In this document: one piece after another, positions 43,001-51,718 of the stretch
Numbering within the stretch: position 1 is the stretch's first letter
Layout of the letters: each line of letters starts with the position of its first letter
NCBI GenBank assembly: GCA_004297985.1
Contig: SCRA01000046.1
Span: forward strand, 1-64,000
DNA from: a bacterium
Lineage (GTDB): Bacteria; Vulcanimicrobiota; Vulcanimicrobiia; Vulcanimicrobiales; SCRA01
Length of the DNA stretch: 64,000 nucleotides
Direction: 5' to 3'
The notes under the pieces: generated by a model
Database searches by the model: none
Seen by the model: the letters and a program-made list of their open reading frames with translations, nothing else
What the model was told of the DNA's origin: nothing
Made by a program: the position numbers and the translations under genes

Positions 43001-44014
43001 TCACTGGTCCGCGCGATAACCCCCCGCCATCGCCTCCAGCATCTGCTTCGCCCGCGCAACCGCCTCCGGCGGCGCCACTACGCGCGCCGCTCCGCCGAAG
43101 CCGAACGTCCAGCGCACCACTTCGTCAACGTCCGGCACGTGCAAGACGATGGCGCCACTTCCGTCATCGTCCATCACCGCCTCCTGATCGTGCTGCCAGC
43201 GGCGGCTCACCACGGAGCGCGCGACCCGCGGTGCCAGCTCTACGGTCACGGCCACGCGCTTCGTCTTCGCGTCTCCGATGATCATGCCGATCGAGTCATC
43301 CAGCCGAATATACTCGGGAAGCGGACGCGGCTTGAGAATCTTGCCCCCGGCTTGCGGCTTGGAGAGCATCTGATCCAGCGCGAAGTAGCGCCAGCCCTTC
43401 ACCTCGCGGCCGTACGCAATCAGATAGTAGCGCCCGGCACGCGCCACCACGGCATGCGGCTCCACCAAGCGCTCCACGCCGCGCGGCTGATCGTGCTTGG
43501 GATACATGAAGCGCGCGTAGGCGTTCTTGCTCCAGATCTTCTCGAGCGCGTCGTAGACGTCGGCTACCCACGAATCGCCCACCAGCTCGGGGAACGCAAA
43601 GTGCAGGAAGCGCCGCGTCAGCGGGCCGGCATCGGCGCCGCCCTCACCGCGCACGCCCTTCAGGCGCCGCCCCACGGGCTCGCCCAGCACGCGGGCTAAC
43701 GTGTCCAGCAACTGCTCGACGTCGCGGCGCCCCTTGTCGATCTGCACCGCCAAACCGCCGCTCTGCATCGTCATCGTCACCACGCCGTCGCGAATCGGCG
43801 AGATCACGAAGCCGGCCTCCAGCGCGAGTTCGCGCACGTGCTTGAGATCGCGCTTGAAGCTGCGCTCCGAGACCTCGAATCGTTCGAGGAAGCGCTGCAT
43901 CGGCATGCGGCCAAGACGCATCAAGCACACCAGCAGCATGAGCTTGCGTACGGTGGAGGCACTCGGGGTATCCGCGGCATCGCCGTTCCCCCGCGTTACG
44001 TGAGCAGCACCCAT
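43001..44014 (-). CDS. WYL-domain transcriptional regulator
   Basis: ATG 44014 gives 337 aa (frame open to 44131). Residues about 20-75 form a winged helix (RKLMLLVCLMRLGRMPMQRFLERFEVSERSFKRDLKHVRELALEAG). The WYL domain follows (RYYLIAYGREVKGWRYFALDQM) and a WCX-like C-terminus. Such regulators sense nucleic-acid or nucleotide signals and often govern defence loci. The palindrome at 44062-44079 lies 48 bp upstream, a natural autoregulatory site. Confidence 0.85.
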   Translation of the reverse strand: MGAAHVTRGNGDAADTPSASTVRKLMLLVCLMRLGRMPMQRFLERFEVSERSFKRDLKHVRELALEAGFVISPIRDGVVTMTMQSGGLAVQIDKGRRDVEQLLDTLARVLGEPVGRRLKGVRGEGGADAGPLTRRFLHFAFPELVGDSWVADVYDALEKIWSKNAYARFMYPKHDQPRGVERLVEPHAVVARAGRYYLIAYGREVKGWRYFALDQMLSKPQAGGKILKPRPLPEYIRLDDSIGMIIGDAKTKRVAVTVELAPRVARSVVSRRWQHDQEAVMDDDGSGAIVLHVPDVDEVVRWTFGFGGAARVVAPPEAVARAKQMLEAMAGGYRADQ

Positions 44015-44061
44015 GCCGGCGACGTTGGCAACCGGCCGCTCCGGCACCTTGTCACGCCGGT

Positions 44062-44079
44062 GTGCCACACTGTTGGCAC
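44062..44079. promoter_or_regulatory. Palindromic operator, copy 2 (GTGCCA-N6-TGGCAC)
   Basis: GTGCCACACTGTTGGCAC lies in the 97-bp divergent region between the WYL regulator and the gene at 44112, 33 bp before the latter's start. Confidence 0.65.
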
Positions 44080-44111
44080 GCGCCGGTGCCATGATAGCCG
44101 TGGGAGGCTCC

Positions 44112-44708
44112 ATGCGTTTCTCGACGGCCACTGCGTTGGCTCACTGCTGGGACGACGTAATCGACGCGCGCCCCGATGGCACGACGGTGCTCGACCCCGG
44201 GCGCCCGCCGCTGCCGATCGCCGGCTTCTGGGCGGTGACGCGCCCTGCTCTCCATCTGGTAGATGACCAAGGCAGGACGCTCGCCGCCCCATCCATCCAA
44301 GATCTCCCACCCGCCGACGGCGCGTGCCTGGTCCGCTATCGCCGTGTCGCGGAGAGCGAGCGACGGTGCGTCCGAGGCGGGTTGCTCCTCCCCGCGCAAC
44401 GCTTCGAGATTGGCGACGTGATCTTCGAACGCCCTGCCACGCTCGCCGGCCGCGATCTCGGCGCCGCCTTCCAGCCAGAGGGTCTGCGCCTGTGGCGCCT
44501 CGGCCAGCGCTGGGATGGGCTGACGCGCCTGGGAGACCGCCGTCCCCATCCCCTCGGGCTCTCTGCGCGGCGCACCCGCGCATTAGCGGAGCGGCTCACG
44601 ATCGAACTGCGGCTGGCGGCCTGCGGCGTACCATTGCGCGGCCTGCCGCGCGCCGGAGAGTTGTTGGCGCTGCTGCGCCGCGAGCTTGGCCTCGGCCCGT
44701 CTACGTAA
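44112..44708 (+). CDS. Hypothetical protein, divergent from the WYL regulator
   Basis: ATG 44112 follows GGGAGGCTCC; 198 aa. No membrane span. Features: GTTVLDPGRPPLPIAGFWAVTRPALHLVDDQGR, a Cys pair region, and a C-terminal Arg/Leu-rich helical part (TRALAERLTIELRLAACGVPLRGLPRAGELLALLRRELG). No family recognised. Its promoter region holds operator copy 2. Its 3' end overlaps the convergent gene at 44701 by 8 bp. Confidence 0.6.
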   Translation: MRFSTATALAHCWDDVIDARPDGTTVLDPGRPPLPIAGFWAVTRPALHLVDDQGRTLAAPSIQDLPPADGACLVRYRRVAESERRCVRGGLLLPAQRFEIGDVIFERPATLAGRDLGAAFQPEGLRLWRLGQRWDGLTRLGDRRPHPLGLSARRTRALAERLTIELRLAACGVPLRGLPRAGELLALLRRELGLGPST

Positions 44709-45249
44709 GCTCCGCGGCCAGCTTCTCGAGCTCGCTGATCGCCAACGCCATCGTGGAAAACAGTAGCCCCCCGCCCCTGCGAAACGCGAAGAGCACGGCG
44801 CGCACGGCAAGCAAGAACGTCTCCACATGCGATGCTGCGATACGTGGCGGCGCGACGCCGCCGGGCCCGAAGGCGATCAAATCCTGCATCTTCTCGATCG
44901 CTCTGTGGAGCCCGCCCTGGCAGTCATAGGGCATCCCCGCCCAGCCAAAGCTGTCCTCGACCTCCTCGACGGCGCGCTCGTCGCCCCCCATGGCGCGCAG
45001 CGCGCGGACGATGACCTCCTTGAGGCGTCCGCGTGAGACCTCGCCATCTGCGACGAGCTCGTGCGGCGGTACGGCGTAGACGGCGGTCTCCTTGTGATAG
45101 TACGAGCGCAAGCTCTCCTGCGCACCCGACAGCACCGAAACGGGTATGGCCTCGGCACCCCACATCGCGGCGGACCAGATATACGCCTGCTCATCGCCGA
45201 TCGCGCAACGGAGCGTAAAGTCTCCAAGCGTGAACATCTCCTCGTGCAT
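44701..45249 (-). CDS. Hypothetical protein downstream of operator copy 3
   Basis: ATG 45249 gives 182 aa; ATGs at 45267 and 45240 are alternatives and no ribosome site decides. Sequence: FTLGDFTLRCAIGDEQAYIWSAAMWG, then GMPYDCQGGLHRAIEKMQDLIAFG and a hydrophobic AVRAVLFAFRRGGGLLFSTMAL near the C-terminus. Operator copy 3 lies just upstream. It shares the region with the 44112 gene and the hydrolase at 45359. No family recognised. Confidence 0.6.
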   Translation of the reverse strand: MHEEMFTLGDFTLRCAIGDEQAYIWSAAMWGAEAIPVSVLSGAQESLRSYYHKETAVYAVPPHELVADGEVSRGRLKEVIVRALRAMGGDERAVEEVEDSFGWAGMPYDCQGGLHRAIEKMQDLIAFGPGGVAPPRIAASHVETFLLAVRAVLFAFRRGGGLLFSTMALAISELEKLAAELT

Positions 45250-45271
45250 GCCCCAACGATAGAACATGGTC

Positions 45272-45289
45272 GTGCCACCCATGTGGCAC
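45272..45289. promoter_or_regulatory. Palindromic operator, copy 3 (GTGCCA-N6-TGGCAC)
   Basis: GTGCCACCCATGTGGCAC sits between the divergent genes at 45249 (minus) and 45359 (plus). Same arms and spacing as copies 1 and 2; spacer differs. Confidence 0.6.
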
Positions 45290-45358
45290 GCTTGCTCACC
45301 TGGCACGGGCGCGGCGGCACGTGGGTAACAACGAGCCAGGAACCAGGTGGAGGATGCC

Positions 45359-46129
45359 ATGCGTCTGCGCGTCTCCTTGCTCGTGCTCATCGCGGCCGCG
45401 CTCTGCGCGCCGGCGCTCGGTTCGTCGCGTGCCGTTGCGGCCACGCCGCAAAACGTCGTGCTGACCGCCGCCGACGGCGTTCGCATCTACGGCGTCTACG
45501 TCAACGCCGGCCCCGCTGCGAAGGCCACGATCCTGCTCTTCCACATGGCGCGCTCGAACTACGGCGCCTATGAGCCGATCATCCCGGCGTTGGTGGCGCA
45601 TGGCTACAACTGCCTGGCGATCGATCAGCGCTCGGGGGCTCCAGACTGGGGACGTGAGAACCAGACCGTGGCTCATCTCGGCAACCAGCCCACGGCGTTT
45701 CTCGCGGCGCTCCCCGATCTCGACGCGGCTCTGGCTTGGGCGCACATCCACGCGCCTGATCGACCCATCATTGCCTGGGGCAGCAGCTACTCCGCGGCGC
45801 TGATCTTCTTGTTGGCGGCGCGCCACCCCGGCGAAATCTCGGCGCTCCTAGCGTTCTCGCCAGGGGAGTACCTGGGAGATGGCACCACGGTCCATCGCGC
45901 CGCGGCGCAAGTGCGCGTGCCGATCTTCGTCGACTCCGCCGCCGACGCGTGGGAGGAAGCCCGCGCGGCCTCCATCCTCGCGGCCTCGCCCTCGATGCAC
46001 AAGGTGCAGTACCTGCCTCATTACGGCGTGCACGGCTCCTCGACGCTGCGCGTCGACGCCGATCCGCGCGGCGCGGCGGAAAACTGGAGCGCCGTGTTCG
46101 CCTTCCTCCATGCCATAGAGTCAATGTAA
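45359..46129 (+). CDS. Exported alpha/beta hydrolase
   Basis: ATG 45359 follows GGAGG by 5 nt; 256 aa. Signal peptide MRLRVSLLVLIAAALCAPALGSSRAVA. The nucleophile elbow is IIAWGSSYSAALIF, with Asp in VDSAADAW and the catalytic His in HYGVHGSST. It resembles dienelactone-hydrolase-like secreted hydrolases. It is divergent from the gene at 44701 with operator copy 3 between them, so it may belong to the WYL regulon. Confidence 0.75.
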   Translation: MRLRVSLLVLIAAALCAPALGSSRAVAATPQNVVLTAADGVRIYGVYVNAGPAAKATILLFHMARSNYGAYEPIIPALVAHGYNCLAIDQRSGAPDWGRENQTVAHLGNQPTAFLAALPDLDAALAWAHIHAPDRPIIAWGSSYSAALIFLLAARHPGEISALLAFSPGEYLGDGTTVHRAAAQVRVPIFVDSAADAWEEARAASILAASPSMHKVQYLPHYGVHGSSTLRVDADPRGAAENWSAVFAFLHAIESM

Positions 46130-46192
46130 AGCAACGGTAAAGATGGTGATGCCGGACACTCGACTCCCCGATAAAGACAACACTAGGGTGTT

Positions 46193-46492
46193 ATGACAGA
46201 TTACAACGATACCGTCCACATGACGGACTTCTCCCCCGCGTCCGACGTCGGCCCGGCATGCCCAGGCTGCAAGGTGCCGTTGCGCCTGCGCGGTACGAAG
46301 ATGTCAGCCGAAGGCGTCAGCTACGAGCTCTTCGTGATCTCGTGCCGGACCTGCGGGCATCCCGTGTCCACGCTTTGGCACCCGCAGATGATGGAGCGTT
46401 TCACGGAGCGCATGGTCGACATCGTCCTCGAGGATCTGACCCAACCGCTCAACGACGGGCTCGACTTGCCGCCGGAGCTCACCGGACCATAG
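46193..46492 (+). CDS. Small protein with two CxxC motifs (zinc-ribbon-like)
   Basis: 99 aa. ACPGCKVPLRLRG and ISCRTCGHPVSTLWHP place two CxxC pairs about 28 residues apart, fitting a zinc ribbon. The C-terminal half is an acidic helix (MMERFTERMVDIVLEDLTQPL). It precedes the M3 peptidase gene by 42 nt. No family recognised. Confidence 0.65.
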   Translation: MTDYNDTVHMTDFSPASDVGPACPGCKVPLRLRGTKMSAEGVSYELFVISCRTCGHPVSTLWHPQMMERFTERMVDIVLEDLTQPLNDGLDLPPELTGP

Positions 46493-46534
46493 CGCCGTAG
46501 AGGGGCGCTCCTTGGGGCCCGCGTAGGCTTGGGG

Positions 46535-48226
46535 ATGCAGCAGACCACGCTCGACTTCTCCGAGATCCGCGTCGAGATACCCACGCTCGAAGGCGTGCGC
46601 AGCGAGTATACCGCTATCGATGCCGCGCTCGGCGCGGCCAAGACCACCGCCGAACGCGAGGCGGCGATCCATCGCTGGGATACACTGCGACGACGTCTCA
46701 ACGCCTGGGAATCCTACGCCAACCTGAAGTTCGAGCAAGATTCGCGCAATCCCGAATACAAGGCCGCGCGCGACTACTGTGACGAGCTCTCGCCTAAGCT
46801 CACCGCGCTCGAAGTGGCCCTCAAGCGCCGGCTGCTGGCCGACGCGCAGCGCCCCGCGCTGGAGCGCGCGTTCGGCGCCACCGCCTTCGCCCTCTGGGAG
46901 GCCGACGTCACCGCCTTCGAGCCGGCCGTCGAACGGGAGCTGGTCCACGAAGCGAAGCTCTGCGCGCAGTATACCGAGCTCATCGCCTCCGCCGCGATCG
47001 ACTTCGAGGGCGCGCAGCTCAACCTCGCCGGCCTGGCCCCGTTTCGCGAGGACGCGGACCGCCAGCGCCGCCATCGTGCGGAGCGCGCCTTCTGGGGATT
47101 CTACGGCGCCCGCCGCGCCGAGCTCGACCGCATCTACGACGAGCTCGTGAAGCTGCGCCACCGCATGGCGCGCATGCTGGGCTACGAGAGCTACATCGGC
47201 CTGGGCTACAAGCGGATGCACCGCATCGACTACGACCAGCGCGACGTCGAACGCTACCGCGGCCAGATCGCCGCCGACGTCGTGCCGCTTGCGCAACGCA
47301 TCGTGGAGGAGCGCGCCAGGCGCTTGGGAATCGCCGCCCCGAAGTTTTGGGACGAGAAGATGAGCGACCCGCGCGGCAACGCGCGCCCCAAGGGCGACCT
47401 GGCGTGGATCCTCGCGCGCTGCCAAGAAGCCTTCGACGCCATGCACCCGGAGCTGGCCGCGTTCTTCCGCACGATGGTGAACGGCTGCTTCATCGACATG
47501 GAGAACCGCGCGGGCAAGGCCGGCGGCGGCTTCTGCACCAGCTTCCCCACCGTGGGGATGCCGTTCATCTTCGGCAACTTCAATGGCACCGCGCACGACG
47601 TCGAGGTGCTGGTCCACGAGATGGGCCATGCCTTCCAGTGCTATCGCAGCCGCAATTTGCCGCTGACGGACTATCTGTGGCCCACGTCCGAGTCCGCGGA
47701 GATCGACTCGATGGGCTTGGAGTATCTGGCGCATCCGCAGATGGAGCGTTTCTTCGGCGACGAAGCGGAGCGCTTCCGCACCGAGCACCTCTCCGATGCC
47801 TTCCTCTTTCTGCCCTACGGCGTGGCCGTCGACCACTTCCAACATTTGGTCTACGCCAACCCGGACGCAACGCCGGCGGAGCGTCACAAGATGTGGCAGC
47901 AAATGGAGCGGCGCTACCTGCCGTGGCGCGACTACGGCGATCTCGAGTATCCGTCCGCCGGCGGACTGTGGCAGGAGAAGCGCCACATCTACCACTCACC
48001 GTTCTACTACGTCGACTACACGCTGGCGCAGTGCTGCGCGCTGCAGTTCTGGGCGCGCTCACGTGTGGACTACCGCGGTGCGCTTGACGACTACGTGGCG
48101 CTCTGCGGCCGCGGCGGCGAGGCGACGTTCCAGACGCTGGCGCGCGGCGCGAACTTGAAGTCGCCGTTCGACGCCGGCGTGCTCACCGGCGTGGTGGCCG
48201 AAGCGCGCAGCGTGCTCGGCCTGTGA
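46535..48226 (+). CDS. M3-family oligoendopeptidase (PepF-like)
   Basis: 563 aa from ATG 46535; an in-frame TTG six bases earlier is an alternative. The zinc site HExxH is in VLVHEMGHAFQCY, with the third ligand Glu in SAEIDSMGLEYLAHPQM. FGNFNGTAHDVEVLVHEMG and YTLAQCCALQFW are typical of M3 oligoendopeptidases. It degrades short peptides in the cytoplasm. The RimJ-type GNAT overlaps its stop. Confidence 0.92.
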   Translation: MQQTTLDFSEIRVEIPTLEGVRSEYTAIDAALGAAKTTAEREAAIHRWDTLRRRLNAWESYANLKFEQDSRNPEYKAARDYCDELSPKLTALEVALKRRLLADAQRPALERAFGATAFALWEADVTAFEPAVERELVHEAKLCAQYTELIASAAIDFEGAQLNLAGLAPFREDADRQRRHRAERAFWGFYGARRAELDRIYDELVKLRHRMARMLGYESYIGLGYKRMHRIDYDQRDVERYRGQIAADVVPLAQRIVEERARRLGIAAPKFWDEKMSDPRGNARPKGDLAWILARCQEAFDAMHPELAAFFRTMVNGCFIDMENRAGKAGGGFCTSFPTVGMPFIFGNFNGTAHDVEVLVHEMGHAFQCYRSRNLPLTDYLWPTSESAEIDSMGLEYLAHPQMERFFGDEAERFRTEHLSDAFLFLPYGVAVDHFQHLVYANPDATPAERHKMWQQMERRYLPWRDYGDLEYPSAGGLWQEKRHIYHSPFYYVDYTLAQCCALQFWARSRVDYRGALDDYVALCGRGGEATFQTLARGANLKSPFDAGVLTGVVAEARSVLGL

Positions 48227-48828
48227 GCGTGGTCTTCGATCCGCAACCGATTTCCCTCGAGGGCGCGCACGTGCGTCTCGAGCCGCTCGACGTCGCGCAC
48301 GCTCCCGCTCTGCTGGAGGCGGGTCGCGAAGAGGAGATCTGGCTCTACATGCCCATCCCCGCGTTCCGCACGCTCGATGACGCAATCGACTTCATCGAGC
48401 AGGCACAGACGATCGCGCGTACCGGCACGCAGATTCCCTTCGCTATCGTCGACCGTGCAAACGGGCGCGCCGTCGGCTCGACGCGCTACCTGGACATTCG
48501 CCGCGCCGACCGCGCCCTGGAGATCGGCTGGACGTGGCTTGGTGCCTCGGCGCGCCGCTCCGCCATCAACACCGAGTGCAAGTACCTGCTGCTGCGCCAC
48601 GCCTTCGAGGTGCAGAACGCCGTGCGCGTGCAGCTCAAGACCGATGCACGAAACCTGCGCTCCCAGCGCGCCATCGAGCGCATCGGCGGCGTGCGCGAGG
48701 GCGTGCTGCGCAAGCACATGATCCGCCCCCACGACTACTTCGTTCGCGATTCCGTGATGTACAGCATCGTCGACGAGGAGTGGCCCGCGGTGAAAGCTCG
48801 CCTGGAGGGATTGCTCGGGGCGCAGTAG
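48223..48828 (+). CDS. GNAT-family acetyltransferase (RimJ/RimL type)
   Basis: GTG 48223 overlaps the preceding stop (GTGA); 201 aa. ISLEGAHVRLEPLDVAHAPALLEAG and AVGSTRYLDI, then EIGWTWLGASARRSAINTECKYLLLRHAFEVQNAVRVQLKTDARNLRSQRAIERIGGVREGVLR are diagnostic of the RimJ/RimL branch, which acetylates protein N-termini or small molecules. Confidence 0.9.
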   Translation: MSVVFDPQPISLEGAHVRLEPLDVAHAPALLEAGREEEIWLYMPIPAFRTLDDAIDFIEQAQTIARTGTQIPFAIVDRANGRAVGSTRYLDIRRADRALEIGWTWLGASARRSAINTECKYLLLRHAFEVQNAVRVQLKTDARNLRSQRAIERIGGVREGVLRKHMIRPHDYFVRDSVMYSIVDEEWPAVKARLEGLLGAQ

Positions 48829-48886
48829 AGCAATCCGCCGGCCCGCCCCAGCGGGTGGAGCGCCTCGAGTCAACGTAAGACCCCGC

Positions 48887-50875
48887 ATGGAGTATCCGGT
48901 ACTCTGGGATCCCCCGGCGGAGTTCCGCGCCGCCGCCAACCTCACGCGCTATCTCCACTGGCTGGAGACGCACCGCGATCTGCACCTGGGCACGTACGAC
49001 GAGCTCTGGCAGTGGTCGACGGAGCGCGTGGAAGACTTCTGGACTTCGCTCTGGGAGTTCTTCGACGTCAAAGCGAACACGCCGTATCGCAGCGTGCTCT
49101 CCTCGCACGCTATGCCGGGGGCGCACTGGTTCGAAGGCACCACGCTGAACTACGCGGAGCACGTCTTCCGCAACGCCACTCCCGATCACCCCGCCCTGCT
49201 CTTCCAATCGGAACGCCGTGCGCTCACCGAGATCTCTTGGCAGGAGCTGCGTCGCGAGGTCGCGGCCTGCGCCGCCGCCTTACGCGGCCTGGGCGTCAAG
49301 ACCGGAGATCGCGTGGTGGCCTACCTGCCGAACATCCCGCACGCCGTCGTCGCCTTCCTCGCCTGTGCCAGCATCGGCGCCACGTGGTCCAGCAGCTCGC
49401 CGGACTTCGGCACGCCCAGCGTGATCGACCGCTTCAAGCAGCTCGACCCCACCGTCCTGATCGCCGTCGACGGCTACCAGTACAACGGCCGGCGCTTCGA
49501 CCGCGCCGACGCGGTGCGCAGCATCCGAGAGGCGCTTCCTAGCCTGCGCTTCACCATCGCCGTCCCCTACCTCAACGACAACGACGCAACGTATGCCGGC
49601 TCCACCTCGATTCCAGGCGCTATCGTCTGGAATGATCTGCTGGCCATGAACGCCAACGCGCAACTCACATTCGAGCCGCTGTCGTTCGATCATCCGCTCT
49701 GGGTGGTCTACTCCTCCGGCACCACCGGCCTGCCCAAGGCCATCGCGCACGGGCACGGCGGCATCCTCCTAGAAGAACTGAAGTTCCTGACGCTCCACGC
49801 CGATCTGCATCCCGGCGATCGCTTCTTCTGGTTCACTACCACCGGCTGGATCATGTGGAACATCCTGGTGGGCGGACTGCTTACCGGGGCCTCGGTGGTG
49901 CTCTACGACGGCAACCCCGCGCACCCCGATCACGAGGTCCTCTGGCGACTGGCGGAGCAGGCAAAGATCACGCTCTTCGGCACCAGCCCCGCCTACATCG
50001 CCGCCTGCATGAAGACGGGCGTAGAACCGGCGCGCGACCACGATCTGCGCTCGCTGAAAGCGGTCAGCACCACGGGATCGCCGCTGACTGCCGAGCAGTT
50101 CACCTGGATCTACGAGCACGTCAAGCGCGATCTCTTTCTGGCCTCCGTCGCCGGCGGCACCGAGGTATCCACGGCCTTCGTAGGCGGCTGCCCGCTGCTG
50201 CCCGTGCGTGCGGGCGAAATTCAGTGCAGGCTATTGGGCGTACGCGCGGAGGCGCTCGATGAGCACGGCGCGCCGCTGATCGATCGAGTGGGAGAGCTGT
50301 CCATCCTGGAGCCGATGCCTTCGATGCCGCTCTACTTCTGGAATGACCGCGACGGGACGCGTTACCACGAGAGCTACTTCACCGTCTACTCCGGCATCTG
50401 GCGCCACGGCGACTGGATCTCCGTCACGCCAAGCGGCGGCGTCGTCATCTACGGCCGCTCGGATGCCACCATCAACCGCCGCGGCGTACGCTTGGGCACC
50501 ATCGAAATCTACCGCGCCGTCGAGGCGATCGACGAGGTGCTGGAGAGTTTGGTGGTCGACCTCGAGTACCTCGGCCGCGAGTCGTTCATGCCGCTCTTCG
50601 TGCGTCTGCGCGAGGAGGCAGAGCTCAACGAGGCGCTGCGCGAGCGCATCCGCGCCGCCGTCCGCGAGCAGGTTTCACCGCGCTTTGTCCCCGACGCGAT
50701 CTACCAAGTGCCCGACGTGCCGAAAAACCTCACGGGAAAGCGCCTCGAGGTTCCCGTGAAGCGCATCCTGCTGGGCATGCCGCTGGAGCGCTCGCTCTCC
50801 GTGGATGCCGTGGCCAACCTCAGCGCGCTCGACTGGTTCGTGGAGTTCGCTGCGACGCGATCGGCGGCGCGCTAA
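48887..50875 (+). CDS. Acetoacetyl-CoA synthetase
   Basis: 662 aa, the full family length. ANL (acyl/aryl-CoA synthetase) signatures: WVVYSSGTTGLPKAIAHGHGG (P-loop), FFWFTTTGWIMWNILVGGLLTGASVVLYDG, and the C-terminal Lys in KNLTGKRLEVPVKRIL. The N-terminus and FASVAGGTEVSTAF-like segment (FLASVAGGTEVSTAFVGG) match acetoacetate-CoA ligases rather than acetyl-CoA synthetase. It activates acetoacetate with ATP for ketone-body or storage-polymer metabolism. Confidence 0.9.
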   Translation: MEYPVLWDPPAEFRAAANLTRYLHWLETHRDLHLGTYDELWQWSTERVEDFWTSLWEFFDVKANTPYRSVLSSHAMPGAHWFEGTTLNYAEHVFRNATPDHPALLFQSERRALTEISWQELRREVAACAAALRGLGVKTGDRVVAYLPNIPHAVVAFLACASIGATWSSSSPDFGTPSVIDRFKQLDPTVLIAVDGYQYNGRRFDRADAVRSIREALPSLRFTIAVPYLNDNDATYAGSTSIPGAIVWNDLLAMNANAQLTFEPLSFDHPLWVVYSSGTTGLPKAIAHGHGGILLEELKFLTLHADLHPGDRFFWFTTTGWIMWNILVGGLLTGASVVLYDGNPAHPDHEVLWRLAEQAKITLFGTSPAYIAACMKTGVEPARDHDLRSLKAVSTTGSPLTAEQFTWIYEHVKRDLFLASVAGGTEVSTAFVGGCPLLPVRAGEIQCRLLGVRAEALDEHGAPLIDRVGELSILEPMPSMPLYFWNDRDGTRYHESYFTVYSGIWRHGDWISVTPSGGVVIYGRSDATINRRGVRLGTIEIYRAVEAIDEVLESLVVDLEYLGRESFMPLFVRLREEAELNEALRERIRAAVREQVSPRFVPDAIYQVPDVPKNLTGKRLEVPVKRILLGMPLERSLSVDAVANLSALDWFVEFAATRSAAR

Positions 50876-50882
50876 AAAGCGA

Positions 50883-50906
50883 GAGGGGCGGCCATCGCCG
50901 CCCCTC
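50883..50906. terminator. Bidirectional terminator
   Basis: A 10-bp stem, GAGGGGCGGC (50883-50892) with GCCGCCCCTC (50897-50906), loop CATC, between convergent genes. The minus-strand side is followed by CGCTTTTTAG, so it serves the zinc-ribbon gene best and probably also the synthetase gene. Confidence 0.75.
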
Positions 50907-50931
50907 CGTGTCGTTGACCGACCGCTATCGC

Positions 50932-51249
50932 TTAGTAGCGGTTCGCAGGCTGGAAGCAGTCGCGACAGTAGACCGGACGGTCACCGCGCGGCTGGAACGG
51001 CACTTGGGCCTCGTTTCCGCAACGGCTGCACGTTACCGTATACATCTCGCGCTGCGGACGGCCACCGCCGAAGCCACCGCCACTGCCGCTCCCACCACCG
51101 CCGCGCTGCGCTTTACGGGCGGAGCGGCAATCGGGGCAACGTGACGGCTTGTTGGTAAAGCCCTTCTGGGCGAAGAATTCCTGTTCGCCGGCGCTGAACG
51201 TAAACGGTCGCGCGCAATCGACGCAGGTAAGGGTCTCATCTTGGTACAT
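50932..51249 (-). CDS. Double zinc-ribbon protein (probable zinc-binding domain family)
   Basis: 105 aa. First zinc site LTCVDCARPFTFSAGEQEFFAQKGFTNKPSRCPDCRSARKA; a Gly-rich linker; second site MYTVTCSRCGNEAQVPFQPRGDRPVYCRDCF. This architecture is a recognised small family of probable zinc ribbons found in diverse bacteria; function is unknown, perhaps nucleic-acid binding. It has a long leader of about 105 nt from the promoter at 51361-51389. Confidence 0.85.
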   Translation of the reverse strand: MYQDETLTCVDCARPFTFSAGEQEFFAQKGFTNKPSRCPDCRSARKAQRGGGGSGSGGGFGGGRPQREMYTVTCSRCGNEAQVPFQPRGDRPVYCRDCFQPANRY

Positions 51250-51360
51250 CTGGATCTTAATCCTTGTTCTGACTTGTGATCATACATCGCCGGGGATCGT
51301 CTTCGTCAGCTAGGATCGCAACCACAGAACCGAGAGACTCAAACCCTTAGACTAAGACCA

Positions 51361-51389
51361 AAGTAGCAGAAAAAGAGCAAACGGGCAAG
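51361..51389 (-). promoter_or_regulatory. Promoter of the zinc-ribbon gene
   Basis: TTGCCC (51389-51384), 17-nt spacer, TACTTT (51366-51361). The predicted leader (51250-51354) is longer than usual here and contains several short inverted repeats but no riboswitch that I recognise. Nothing else is seen in 51250-51433. Confidence 0.45.
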
Positions 51390-51433
51390 CCCTCCATCAT
51401 CAAATCTTCACCTTCTGGCGAAAACTATTGAGT

Positions 51434-51718
51434 TCAGAGGTGGGGTAGGCGCCCCTCCAAGGCCAGCGAGGCAAAGAGCGGCCCGGTGAGCAGTACAGCC
51501 GCCGTAAAGCCGAAGAGGAACGCCCCCACCGCACGCAGGGGGCGCGAGGCCCAGAGGACCGGCACCGCCAGCGTTCCCACGATGCTCATCCCACGCAGCG
51601 CCGCCGGGATCGGACCCAGGCTCTCGGGGTCCCAGCCAGCCATTTGGAGCTCGGCAACCTGCGTTAGGCCACCGAAAACCAGCGCGCAACCGACCAGCGC
51701 CAGCACGTAGGTGCCCAT
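51434..51718 (-). CDS. Small membrane protein downstream of the PLP enzyme
   Basis: 94 aa from ATG 51718, overlapping the stop of the PLP enzyme gene (TGATG). Three hydrophobic segments: YVLALVGCALVFGGL, GMSIVGTLAVPVLWAS and VGAFLFGFTAAVLLTGPLFASLAL. Last gene of the smc-purH operon. No family recognised. Confidence 0.65.
   Translation of the reverse strand: MGTYVLALVGCALVFGGLTQVAELQMAGWDPESLGPIPAALRGMSIVGTLAVPVLWASRPLRAVGAFLFGFTAAVLLTGPLFASLALEGRLPHL

Noticed and set aside
44074..44092. TGGCAC as a sigma54 -24 element at the palindromes
   Set aside because: No TTGCA/T-type -12 element at the correct spacing in any of the three copies.
46304..47995. Long minus-strand frame over the M3 peptidase gene
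   Set aside because: Antisense shadow; the peptidase has its full zinc motif and family length.
51250..51354. Riboswitch in the long leader of the zinc-ribbon gene
   Set aside because: No conserved riboswitch core recognised and no terminator or sequestering helix before the start codon.
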